From RGIG4576 sp045656705 (GTDB lineage: Bacteria > Bacteroidota > Bacteroidia > Bacteroidales > Muribaculaceae): a stretch of 64,000 bases of DNA. A program made the translations under genes and the position numbers. The stretch spans positions 124,001 to 188,000 of the forward strand of contig JAZORR010000041.1 in the NCBI GenBank assembly GCA_045656705.1, read 5' to 3'. A model generated the notes under the pieces. It did no database searches and was not told the origin of the DNA. It worked only from the letters and a program-made list of their open reading frames with translations. Positions 44,401 to 50,671 of the stretch are shown here, in pieces (position 1 is the first letter of the stretch; the number at the start of each line of letters is the position of its first letter).

Positions 44401-44745
44401 AGTGTTTTCTTTCAATGTTACGGTCAAGTCGTTGACAGCCTTCACTTCTTGTGTGTCGTAGCCTATGTAGGATATTTTAAGTATAGCATTGGGGGCAACT
44501 TTTAGGTTGAAACGTCCATCCACGTCGGTGTGCGTACCACGCGTAGTACCTAACTCCACCACAGATGCACCTATGATGGGTTCGTCATTCTCATCGGTCA
44601 CTAAGCCCGAAATGTTTTCAAGTATTTCTTGTGATGTCGTAGATTGTGCTTTAATGTATATATTGCAAAAGCACATTATCACCGATAGGCACACCAACTT
44701 GTGCCATTTGTTATTGCATTTTGTGTATAGGTAAAAATATTTCAT
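41413..44745 (-). CDS. SusC/RagA-family TonB-dependent transporter
   Basis: The 1110-residue protein imports oligosaccharides, peptides or other nutrients through the outer membrane with TonB energy. It has a signal peptide ending near KAQS, a carboxypeptidase-regulatory-like domain (ISGLVTDENDEPIIGASVVE), the TonB box region (LDEIVVVGYGKQRKVNLTGA), a plug (LSIRGVGTLSNGTQSAPYIL; LKDAASSSIYGARAAFGVIL) and a large barrel ending in Phe. The start MKYFYLYTKCNNKWHK lies 16 codons into the open frame, directly behind the promoter element. Confidence 0.96.
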   Translation of the reverse strand: MKYFYLYTKCNNKWHKLVCLSVIMCFCNIYIKAQSTTSQEILENISGLVTDENDEPIIGASVVELGTTRGTHTDVDGRFNLKVAPNAILKISYIGYDTQEVKAVNDLTVTLKENTTALDEIVVVGYGKQRKVNLTGAVSTVDVAHTLEGRPQQDLSKALQGSVPGLSVVNSQGGINQEPSLSIRGVGTLSNGTQSAPYILVDGVPMEDISFLNTQDIQSISVLKDAASSSIYGARAAFGVILITTKSAKKAERLTVNYSNNFAWSAPTYLPNYPDVPTQLHALSQANKRAGIENELFGMYLDEMLPYAIAWKKQNKGKKAKYREMRPFVNWDEVGDYFVNPDGSGAMYYADWDVQDIMFRSSSPAMSHNISIQGASEKINFYTSLGYNSKEGILKFNTDKLQKYNVNTNISYNITPWLQSGLRINYSDKIYTQPNARRDTYTYLWRWGSFFGPYGTINGIDTRNDIAYLKQAATAQDNTSLTKISAYAKANLTNAITINADYTVDITHRNYSEPGFPVTFYNTWGGNIEAPTTVNNNTGTYIYELNARATKWTLNAYAYYTHTFAQDHNINVMLGANGESKHFSENWAKRTNIYSTDVPQLNLAHGTQTTGSRASQWSAAGYFGRINYDWRGVWLAEFNARYDGSSRFPRHDHWAFFPSFSMGYRFSEEPYFEKIRSHVSNGKLRLSYGEVGNQAVGDYMFLSTISPISLGGTYWLDSDGNKVAALGAPTYVDSSLTWERISTLNLGLDLSMYNDHISISFDWYQRSTHHMLAPGKTIPATLGTNAPYTNSGSLRTRGWELSLALRRKFGEWDTYATFSISDSKTQVTKWNDDSRLLNSYYTGMTYGDIWGFETERYFTTGDFNADGDYADGVASQATLEQGAFHYGPGDIKFKDINGDGVIDGGYGTAENHGDLKVIGNSLPRYEYSFHIGSTWRGFDIDCFFQGVGKRSQWTQSSFVMPFMRGADALYSNQTSYNYYDYDTNTYHIDQSNEYPMLYPANADYGTISVLMRGCNNFYPQTRYLVNMAYLRFKNLTLGYTFPNNLVAKAYLSKLRIYFSAENICNIIKRSKYPIDPEINTSEGSTDLANGTWGRVAPITRTISFGIQASF

Positions 44746-44771
44746 ATATAATTCAGTTTTCAATGTTGGCA

Positions 44772-44779
44772 CAAAAATA
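44772..44779 (-). promoter_or_regulatory. Promoter -7 element of susCD
   Basis: TATTTTTG on the minus strand, 26 nt before the chosen ATG; no correctly placed -33 TTG. An activator-dependent promoter is possible. Confidence 0.5.
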
Positions 44780-44828
44780 ACACCTAAACACAAAGAAAGT
44801 TTCCTTAAAAAGGATAACGCGAGAAAAT

Positions 44829-44859
44829 TTGTGTATATTAAGAAAAAATACTAACTTTG
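44829..44859 (+). promoter_or_regulatory. Promoter of the CXXX-peptide/Tat operon leader
   Basis: TTG (44829-44831), exactly 20 nt, TAACTTTG (44852-44859). This is the only full promoter pattern found between susC and the first precursor gene, so it should drive the leader RNA and, by read-through, the operon. Confidence 0.8.
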
Positions 44860-44864
44860 TAGCG

Positions 44865-45176
44865 ACTCACCAGCCAAGAGTGGCGGGAGGGTCGTGATTT
44901 AATTAAGAAGGCGTTTACAAAGCGTTTATCTTCCAGCAATCGAATCTCGCAAATTTGAACCGCACAGGAGGGAAAAAGCAATAGTAAGCGTCCACATTGG
45001 GATGATGTATCCGTATGTCACGTCGTATAGTTGTGCGTCGTGGAGTATTGTATATATACATTCGTCTTGGCGTGGGCTGGCTGAGTTGCTTATCCTTTGT
45101 GTGGTGGGCAATGCGAGAGCCTGATTGCTAAGGATGAGTGAAGAGTACAGTTTCCACGTCTTTTTTATATCCAAAA
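44865..45176 (+). ncRNA. Structured ~310-nt RNA: operon leader/attenuator or separate small RNA
   Basis: The RNA would start near 44865 and meets a T6 run at 45160-45166. At its 5' end CGACTC/GGGTCG (44863-44868 with 44888-44893) closes over GCCA-AGAG-TGGC (44873-44884). At its 3' end CTTATCCTT (45089-45097) pairs with AAGGATGAG (45130-45138) and, inside it, GCAAT with ATTGC. An outer CGTGG/CCACG pair (about 45071-45075 with 45154-45158) stands directly before the T-run, as in an intrinsic terminator. There is no second promoter before the precursor gene 50 nt on. I recognise no signature of RNase P, tmRNA, SRP or 6S RNA. Confidence 0.55.
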
Positions 45177-45225
45177 AGTAACACTCCGAATTTGGGAAAC
45201 TATAGGAGAAAAATAGTTTAAAACT

Positions 45226-45525
45226 ATGGAAGAAAACAAAAAGAAAGAAGAATTGCAATCACGTCGTGGATTCTTCAAAGATGCGGCCAAGAAAGCACTG
45301 CCAATTCTTGCTGCTGTAGCTCTTGCAAATGTTCCTCAAATTATGAAAGCAGCTGAAGCCAATGGAGAAATGGGTTGTTCTTATTGTGAAGGTAAATGTA
45401 TGGCATCATGTAAAGGTACTTGTAGTGGAGGCTGTAAAGGATCATGTAAGTATGAGTGTAGTGGAGGTTGTAAAGGCGGTTGTAGAAATACATGTAAAAA
45501 TAGTTGTGTAAGGAGTAACTATTAA
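45226..45525 (+). CDS. CXXX-repeat precursor peptide 1 with Tat signal
   Basis: The 99-residue peptide has a twin-arginine signal (QSRRGFFKDAAKKALPILAA, a close match to S/T-R-R-x-F-L-K), a hydrophobic stretch, a possible signal peptidase site (AEA|N near residue 46) and a core of 12 cysteines. After the first CSYC, eleven Cys follow each other at exact four-residue spacing (CEGKCMASCKGTCSGGC and onward), with Gly, Ser and Lys between. Such a core is the expected substrate of the radical SAM maturase encoded 0.35 kb downstream. First gene of the operon; an AGGAG-like site lies about 15 nt before the ATG. Confidence 0.88.
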   Translation: MEENKKKEELQSRRGFFKDAAKKALPILAAVALANVPQIMKAAEANGEMGCSYCEGKCMASCKGTCSGGCKGSCKYECSGGCKGGCRNTCKNSCVRSNY

Positions 45526-45538
45526 AAAAAACAATAAT

Positions 45539-45868
45539 ATGAATAAGAAAAAACTACAAAGTAGACGCGATTTTTTTAAAAAAGCAGCTAAAGGTGTGTT
45601 GCCAATTATTGCTTCTGTAACTATGGTAAATATTCCTAATATAATTAGAGCAGTTGAGAGAAATCCAACCGATTGTTATTATGGCTGTGCTGTTAGTTGT
45701 TCTGGAGAATGTTATATGGCATGTAGTAATAACGCTTGTAGAAGAGATTGCCAATATACTTGTTCGGGTGGTTGTCAAGGATCATGTACAGGTAGTTGCC
45801 AGAGGTCATGTTTAGGTAGTTGTGAAGGAACTTGTTATGGTACATGTACAAGCTCGAATTATTTGTAA
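45539..45868 (+). CDS. CXXX-repeat precursor peptide 2 with Tat signal
   Basis: The 109-residue peptide has the same leader plan as peptide 1 (LQSRRDFFKKAAKGVLPIIA) and 15 cysteines in the core. All are spaced by three residues except for one SNNA step of four. The intervening residues are more Gln/Arg/Tyr-rich than in peptide 1 (CRRDCQYTCSGGCQGSC). It lies 13 nt after peptide 1 and 12 nt before the radical SAM gene. The strong conservation of the leader against a divergent core is what one expects of a family of modified peptides. Confidence 0.87.
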   Translation: MNKKKLQSRRDFFKKAAKGVLPIIASVTMVNIPNIIRAVERNPTDCYYGCAVSCSGECYMACSNNACRRDCQYTCSGGCQGSCTGSCQRSCLGSCEGTCYGTCTSSNYL

Positions 45869-45880
45869 AAATAAAGTGAA

Positions 45881-47110
45881 ATGGTTGATGAATTTCAATT
45901 AAAGGAAAGTAGTCAAACTTGGCAGTCTGGAATGGCTAAGAATATTACTTTTATAGTTACGAAGGACTGCCAACTTGCTTGTAAGTATTGCTATCTTGTG
46001 GGAAAGAATGAAAAGGAACGTATGCCATGGGATATTGCAAAGAAAGCAATAGACTATATTTTAGATAATGTAAACGACAGTGAATTTAACTATGAATCTG
46101 TAATTTGGGACTTTATAGGAGGAGAACCATTCATTGAAATTGATTTAATTGATAAAATTTGTGATTACATAAAATCCGAACTATTTAGAAGAAATCATCA
46201 TTGGTTTAATTCTTATCGTTTCAGTTTCTCAACCAATGGTATCAACTATGATTCGGAAAAGGTTCAGAATTTCATCAAGAAGAATCATAGTCATTTATCC
46301 ATAGGTATAACTATTGATGGAACAAAGCAAAAACATGACTTAAATCGTATCTGGAAAGGTGACGGAGATGAGAAAGGTTCATATGAAGATGTTGTAAAAA
46401 ATATTCCTCTATGGCTTGAACAATTTCCTAGTGCTGGTACAAAAGTGACAATAAGCAGTGCTGATATTCCATATATCAAAGAGAGTGTCTTGCACTTGTA
46501 TTCTCTCGGCATACATGAGGTGAATATTAATGTTGTGTTTGAAGATGTATGGAATGAGGGAGATGATGCTTTATTTGAAAATCAATTGATAGAACTTGCC
46601 GATGCAATTATAGAAGGCGAATTTTATAATGATTATGCATGTTCATTCTTTACAGAAAGAATGGGTAAACCTCTTGACTGTACTCTTGAAAATCAAAATT
46701 GGTGTGGTGCGGGGAAGATGCTTTCTATTGATGCCAAAGGTAATTTCTATCCATGTACACGCTTTGCTCAGTATTCGCTTCGCGACAAAAAAGCATGGAT
46801 AATAGGAAATGTGCATGATGGTATAAATAAAAACAAGTTGCGTCCGTTCCTTACGCTTGACCGTTGCACTCAGTCAACACACGAATGTATAGATTGTGAA
46901 GTAGCAGAAGGTTGTGCTTGGTGCCAAGGTGAGAACTATGATGCTGCCGATACACCAACCGTTTATCAGCGTGCCACAGCCATTTGCAAAATGCATAAAG
47001 CACGTGTGAGAGCCAATAACTATTATTGGAACAAACTTTATCGCAAACTTGAATTGGTAGGTAAGCAAGAGGATAAAGAAAATATGAAAGTATCAAACAT
47101 AATTTGCTGA
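45881..47110 (+). CDS. Radical SAM/SPASM peptide maturase (CXXX-repeat target type)
   Basis: The 409-residue protein has the radical SAM cluster motif KDCQLACKYCYL (Cys30, Cys34, Cys37), a GGEPF segment (IWDFIGGEPFIEIDLI), the FSFSTNGINYDSEKV segment and a C-terminal SPASM-type domain with extra cysteines from about 275 on (NWCGAGKMLSIDAKGNFYPC; CIDCEVAEGCAWCQGENY). SPASM enzymes install carbon-carbon or thioether links in peptides. By context it modifies the three Cys-repeat precursors. It appears to correspond to the family once named radical SAM peptide maturase, CXXX-repeat target; this name is from memory. Confidence 0.88.
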   Translation: MVDEFQLKESSQTWQSGMAKNITFIVTKDCQLACKYCYLVGKNEKERMPWDIAKKAIDYILDNVNDSEFNYESVIWDFIGGEPFIEIDLIDKICDYIKSELFRRNHHWFNSYRFSFSTNGINYDSEKVQNFIKKNHSHLSIGITIDGTKQKHDLNRIWKGDGDEKGSYEDVVKNIPLWLEQFPSAGTKVTISSADIPYIKESVLHLYSLGIHEVNINVVFEDVWNEGDDALFENQLIELADAIIEGEFYNDYACSFFTERMGKPLDCTLENQNWCGAGKMLSIDAKGNFYPCTRFAQYSLRDKKAWIIGNVHDGINKNKLRPFLTLDRCTQSTHECIDCEVAEGCAWCQGENYDAADTPTVYQRATAICKMHKARVRANNYYWNKLYRKLELVGKQEDKENMKVSNIIC

Positions 47111-47128
47111 CGGGAGGAGGAATAAATT

Positions 47129-48094
47129 ATGATTAAATATTTGGTTATATTGCTTGATGATACATCTGTGTCGTATTGCCATTACGAAAACAAGAAAACT
47201 GAGCGCAAACTCATTTCGCTTGAAGATTTGAAAGAGGGAATTTTCTATGCGATGAAAGAAAACCTGTCTATTCAGTTTGTCTATCCCGATTATGAATTGT
47301 CTCAAGAATACAAAGATGCAATTAACTCCATAGATCATAGCAGTGTGAAACTTTATGCTCCCCAGGGAAAAGCCGATGTATTGGTGATTGAGGATATTAA
47401 GGCTCTTAGAGATGTGGAATGGCAGAAAAGTATTGCTTATGTACTTCGTGTTGATAAAGAAAATCTATTTACTTCATATTGTGAGATTGTTCCAGTGCTG
47501 TCAAAGGTGTTACGCTTGAATGTGGTTATTACCGATGTAGAAACATTTACTGAAAACGATTTCGGTAGATATAAAAAAATGTTGAGCGATTTGAAGGATG
47601 CAGTGAAAGATGTATATGTATTTGGAGGTCAAGTACAATTGAATTTGCTTACTGATCGTATGATGCTCGACGATATGAACAATTGCAATGCAGGCGTGGA
47701 AAATATCACACTTGCTCCCGACGGGCGATTTTACATTTGTCCAGCATTCTATCTTGCCGATGAAGACGAGGATTATGGTCTGGGTAAAGCAAAGTTCAGC
47801 GTTGGTGATTTGAAAAGCGGGCTTGACATAAAGAATCCTCAACTATATAAGTTGGAATATGCTCCGATATGCAGAAAATGTGATGCTTATCAGTGTAAAC
47901 GTTGTGTGTGGTTGAATCGCAAGACTACATATGAGGTAAACACTCCGGGCCACGAACAATGTGTGATGGCTCACCTTGAACGCAATGCTTCACGAGAATT
48001 GTTGCAAAACATACGTGAACATGGTGTGTTTATGCCCGAAAAAGAAATCAAAGAGATTGATTATTTGGATCCATTTGGAAGAGTGAAAGATTAA
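47129..48094 (+). CDS. SPASM-like partner maturase without the radical SAM cluster motif
   Basis: The 321-residue protein has no CxxxCxxC motif in its N-terminal half, which looks like a degenerate barrel (KYLVILLDDTSVSYCHYENK; LRLNVVITDVETF). Its C-terminal part is SPASM-like: NNCNAGVENITLAPDGRFYI, then CPAF, CRKCDAYQCKRCVWLNRKT and a final Cys in GHEQCVMAH. It follows the radical SAM gene by 18 nt. It probably forms a complex with it or presents the substrate, and seems to match the family called CXXX repeat peptide maturase. Confidence 0.78.
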   Translation: MIKYLVILLDDTSVSYCHYENKKTERKLISLEDLKEGIFYAMKENLSIQFVYPDYELSQEYKDAINSIDHSSVKLYAPQGKADVLVIEDIKALRDVEWQKSIAYVLRVDKENLFTSYCEIVPVLSKVLRLNVVITDVETFTENDFGRYKKMLSDLKDAVKDVYVFGGQVQLNLLTDRMMLDDMNNCNAGVENITLAPDGRFYICPAFYLADEDEDYGLGKAKFSVGDLKSGLDIKNPQLYKLEYAPICRKCDAYQCKRCVWLNRKTTYEVNTPGHEQCVMAHLERNASRELLQNIREHGVFMPEKEIKEIDYLDPFGRVKD

Positions 48095-48100
48095 ACGAAT

Positions 48101-48442
48101 ATGAAAAATGTTTATTTTTGGAGTATTATATTAGTTGTCTTTTTTGTGTCGTGCGTCGAGGAATTACCGCCATGGATATGCCGTGTTTGTCACGGAACAG
48201 GGAGGGCCAGATGTGAAGTTTGTGATAATGGATATAATGACTGCACTTTGTGTCAAAATGGATTTAATTATTGTTTTGTATGTAGAGGAACTGGTTGTGT
48301 TACGTGCTTATATACAGGAAAAATAATATGCAAATCTTGTGGAGGAAAAGGTTTAAATGATTGTCCTTCTTGTGAATATGGTTATTATAATTTTGCTTGT
48401 AAAGCATGTAATGGAACAGGTACAATAAGTGAATATGAATAA
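48101..48442 (+). CDS. Lipoprotein of DnaJ-type CxxCxGxG zinc-finger repeats
   Basis: The 113-residue protein has a lipoprotein signal (ILVVFFVSC, Cys about residue 18). The mature part is built almost only of CxxC pairs in the DnaJ cysteine-rich pattern: CRVCHGTG, CEVCDNGY, CTLCQNGF, CFVCRGTG, CKSCGGKG, CPSCEYGY, CKACNGTG. No J domain is present. In DnaJ these repeats bind zinc and assist folding; here a membrane-tethered version inside a Cys-peptide operon suggests a thiol chaperone, metal donor or redox partner for the exported peptides. It overlaps the third precursor by 8 nt. Confidence 0.8.
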   Translation: MKNVYFWSIILVVFFVSCVEELPPWICRVCHGTGRARCEVCDNGYNDCTLCQNGFNYCFVCRGTGCVTCLYTGKIICKSCGGKGLNDCPSCEYGYYNFACKACNGTGTISEYE

Positions 48443-48797
48443 GAATATTTCGCGTAGAGATTTTTTTAGTAAAAAGATACTTCCAATAATAGCGGTCGTT
48501 GCATCTTCTGTGGCACCATTACAATTATTAGCACGAGATTCGGTTGCAACAGGATGTAAATATGGTTGTAAGCAGTCTTGTATGGGTACTTGTATTAATG
48601 GTTGTGCTATGAGATGTAACGGCACTTGTGCTGTGGGCTGTGGAGGTGCATGCATTGGTGTATGCATTGGAACTTGTAAATATTCAGGCAAATGTAATGA
48701 GTGTTCTGATATTTGTAAAGGAAGTTGTAAGGGATCTTGTTATGGCTCTTGTCAATCTTCATCTAAAGCAAGCGATACAATTCCTTATAAGAGGTAA
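48435..48797 (+). CDS. CXXX-repeat precursor peptide 3 with Tat signal
   Basis: The 120-residue peptide (start MNKNISRRDFFSKKILPIIA) has a twin-arginine signal and a core of 17 cysteines. Most are spaced by three residues, but one KYSGK step and a CNEC pair break the series near the middle, which divides the core into two blocks. The C terminus carries a Ser/Lys-rich tail (SSSKASDTIPYKR) absent in the other two. The ATG at 48435 is preferred to a GTG two codons upstream. Confidence 0.86.
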   Translation: MNKNISRRDFFSKKILPIIAVVASSVAPLQLLARDSVATGCKYGCKQSCMGTCINGCAMRCNGTCAVGCGGACIGVCIGTCKYSGKCNECSDICKGSCKGSCYGSCQSSSKASDTIPYKR

Positions 48798-48826
48798 ATA
48801 AAAATAACAAATATAAAATTATAGAT

Positions 48827-49096
48827 ATGAAGAAAATTGTAGGACAAGTTACTGTCGAAGAAAAGAATGAAATTCAAGCTCTTTTCGAGCGTAGAAACGG
48901 ATTGAATGAACTTGCAAAGATTTTAACTGCTGAGAATACGGAACTTTATGAGAAACTCATAAAAGATATGGGTGAAACTGGAATGAAATTTCAATCTTGG
49001 TGGAATCGTATGGGTGAAAAGTATCAATGGGAAGCCTCTGAGAATGGTTCATGGGAAATCAATTTTGATACTTGTGAAATTTATTTAGTAAATTGA
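48827..49096 (+). CDS. Small CXXX-repeat modification-system protein
   Basis: The 89-residue protein is soluble and helical in its first two-thirds (VTVEEKNEIQALFERRNGLN; IKDMGETGMKFQSWWNRM), with a short strand end (SWEINFDTCEIYLVN). It has a single Cys and no signal peptide, so it should act in the cytoplasm. It resembles, from memory, the family named CXXX repeat peptide modification system protein. A role as leader-binding or scaffold protein for the maturases is inference from size and position. Confidence 0.7.
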   Translation: MKKIVGQVTVEEKNEIQALFERRNGLNELAKILTAENTELYEKLIKDMGETGMKFQSWWNRMGEKYQWEASENGSWEINFDTCEIYLVN

Positions 49097-49102
49097 TAAA
49101 AT

Positions 49103-49339
49103 ATGTTGAATTCAATACTATTAATGATAGGTACTACAGAATTAGTGGTTATCGGTGGGGCTATATTATTGTTCTTTGGCGGGAAAAAAATTCCTGAATT
49201 AATGAGGAGCATGGGACAAGGTGTTAAAAGCTTTAAGGATGGAATGCGTGAAGGGTTACCTGAAGATGACCAAAAACAAGATGCAAATTATACTTCTGCT
49301 GGGGGTAGTTCATCTAAAATAGACGAGAAGCAAGACTAA
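49103..49339 (+). CDS. tatA: Sec-independent translocase protein TatA
   Basis: The 78-residue protein has the TatA plan: one membrane helix (TTELVVIGGAILLFF), the hinge GGKKIPELMRSMGQGVKSFK that continues as an amphipathic helix, and a polar tail. TatA multimers form the passage for folded proteins. It lies 6 nt after the modification protein and overlaps tatC by one base (TAATG). No tatB is present, so this is a minimal TatAC system. Confidence 0.95.
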   Translation: MLNSILLMIGTTELVVIGGAILLFFGGKKIPELMRSMGQGVKSFKDGMREGLPEDDQKQDANYTSAGGSSSKIDEKQD

Positions 49340-50139
49340 TGTCAAAAGATGATAAAATATACTCTGACAATGGTGAAGAGTTAATGACATTTGGAGGGCA
49401 TTTGGAGGTTTTGCGACAAATGCTCTTTCGAATTGTTGGTGTGTTTTTAACGTTTGCTGTGACAATATTTTGTTTTAAAGAAGAAACGTTTGCTTTTTTG
49501 CTCGCTCCTCGTGAATGGGATTTTGTTACATATAGAATTATTGCAAGAATAGCTGAATGCTTAGGCGTTAATTTCCAATTAAATCAGTTTGCTGTAGATT
49601 TGATAAGTACCGATTTATCAGCACAATTTATGGCTCATTTAAGTACGTCGTGCACATTGGGTTTGCTTGCATCTTCTCCATATATAGTATACGAACTTTT
49701 TCGTTTTATATCTCCTGCGTTATATGAGAATGAACGAAAATATTCAGTAGCTGTAACAGGAGCAATTTATTCGTTGTTTATAGTAGGGTTATTGGTAAGT
49801 TATTTTCTTGTATTTCCAATATCATTTCAGTTTTTGGCAACGTATGAGGTTGATCCGAGTGTGAAAAGTACGATTACAATATCATCGTATATAGATACAT
49901 TTACATCGCTTACTTTTCTGATGGGGATTGTGTTTCAATTACCTGTATTTGTGTTTTTCTTGGCAAAGATTGGTATAGTGGATGCTGATTTATTGAGACA
50001 TTATCGTCGGCATGCTATAATTCTTATTATGATTGTGGCTGCGATTATAACTCCTCCAGATTTGTTTACGATGTTTATAGTTACAATCCCGATGTGGTTG
50101 TTATATGAATTGAGTATTTGGGTGATTAGAAAAATATAA
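49339..50139 (+). CDS. tatC: Sec-independent translocase protein TatC
   Basis: TatC recognises twin-arginine signals. The 266-residue protein has the conserved N-terminal HLEVLRQMLFRIVGVFL (HLxELRxR type), six membrane segments, the FRFISPALYENERK motif before the third helix, the FQLPVFVFFLAKIGIV segment and the final TPPDLFTMFIVTIPMWLLYE. It is the last gene of the operon. Because it sits with three Tat-signal peptides, it probably serves them first. Confidence 0.96.
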   Translation: MSKDDKIYSDNGEELMTFGGHLEVLRQMLFRIVGVFLTFAVTIFCFKEETFAFLLAPREWDFVTYRIIARIAECLGVNFQLNQFAVDLISTDLSAQFMAHLSTSCTLGLLASSPYIVYELFRFISPALYENERKYSVAVTGAIYSLFIVGLLVSYFLVFPISFQFLATYEVDPSVKSTITISSYIDTFTSLTFLMGIVFQLPVFVFFLAKIGIVDADLLRHYRRHAIILIMIVAAIITPPDLFTMFIVTIPMWLLYELSIWVIRKI

Positions 50140-50160
50140 TTAAGTTTTGTAATAACAGTA

Positions 50161-50204
50161 AATAATCGAGTGATATCAAAGTGTATCGCTCGATTATTTT
50201 TTTT
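50161..50204 (+). terminator. Terminator of the CXXX-peptide/Tat operon
   Basis: A 15-bp stem with one wobble (AATAATCGAGTGATA and partner), an 8-nt loop and a T8 run. It marks the 3' end of the operon and separates it from the thioredoxin gene. Confidence 0.9.
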
Positions 50205-50277
50205 GAACAAGGTGGGGGTGGTGGATGTTGTAAGGGTGTGTAATTTGTAGAATTCTTTTAATATAAAATAATGTGAT

Positions 50278-50586
50278 ATGAAAGCTTTGAGTGAATTATT
50301 GAAGGAGGGTATGCCTGTGTTGGTTGATTTTTATGCTACATGGTGTGGTCCCTGTCGTGTGATGATGCCTATTGTGAATAAGATTGAACGCAAGTATGAC
50401 GATTTGATTCGTGTGGTGAAGATGGATGTGGATGAGTATGATGCCGAATCCACAAGTTATGGTGTGCGTGCTGTACCCACTTTGATGCTTTTTGTGAAAG
50501 GTGTGCCTGTGTGGCGTAATACGGGAATAATAGCTCAACGCGACCTTGAGGAGGAAATACTCAGGCAGTTAGGAGGGAGGAGTTAG
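50278..50586 (+). CDS. Thioredoxin
   Basis: The 102-residue protein has the thioredoxin active site YATWCGPCRVMMP, the conserved Asp-rich strand VVKMDVDEYD and the cis-proline in RAVPTLMLFVKG. It lacks a signal peptide and should act in the cytoplasm. It lies just beyond the operon terminator, so it is probably expressed separately from the Tat-exported Cys peptides, though a functional link through thiols is conceivable. Confidence 0.92.
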   Translation: MKALSELLKEGMPVLVDFYATWCGPCRVMMPIVNKIERKYDDLIRVVKMDVDEYDAESTSYGVRAVPTLMLFVKGVPVWRNTGIIAQRDLEEEILRQLGGRS

Positions 50587-50634
50587 GAATTAGAAATTAG
50601 GAGTGTGGGGTTATAGATATTGGGATAAAATCCG

Positions 50635-50642
50635 TATCTTTG
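50635..50642 (+). promoter_or_regulatory. Promoter -7 element of the ABC-F gene
   Basis: TATCTTTG, 29 nt before the ATG. Confidence 0.6.
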
Positions 50643-50671
50643 CAAAAAAATAAAGAGAAGGAATAATTTAT

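Noticed and set aside
45002..45131. Two short overlapping plus-strand frames (about 38-40 codons) inside the leader RNA, one starting MSRRIVVRRG
   Set aside because: Two frames are open over the same stretch, neither has a ribosome-binding site, and both run through predicted stems. A leader peptide is possible but not supported.
44865..45176. Identification of the leader RNA as RNase P RNA, tmRNA, SRP RNA or 6S RNA
   Set aside because: None of the conserved core motifs of RNase P, the tRNA-like end and tag of tmRNA, or the SRP domain IV motif was found; the length also does not fit 6S RNA.
44926..45258. 110-codon open frame on the minus strand across the leader of the peptide operon
   Set aside because: It overlaps the structured RNA and the first precursor start, has a Phe-rich low-complexity N terminus and no promoter or family features.
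50278..50586. Thioredoxin as part of the Tat/Cys-peptide operon
   Set aside because: A strong terminator (50161-50204) separates it and it lacks an export signal; a functional link is possible but not shown.
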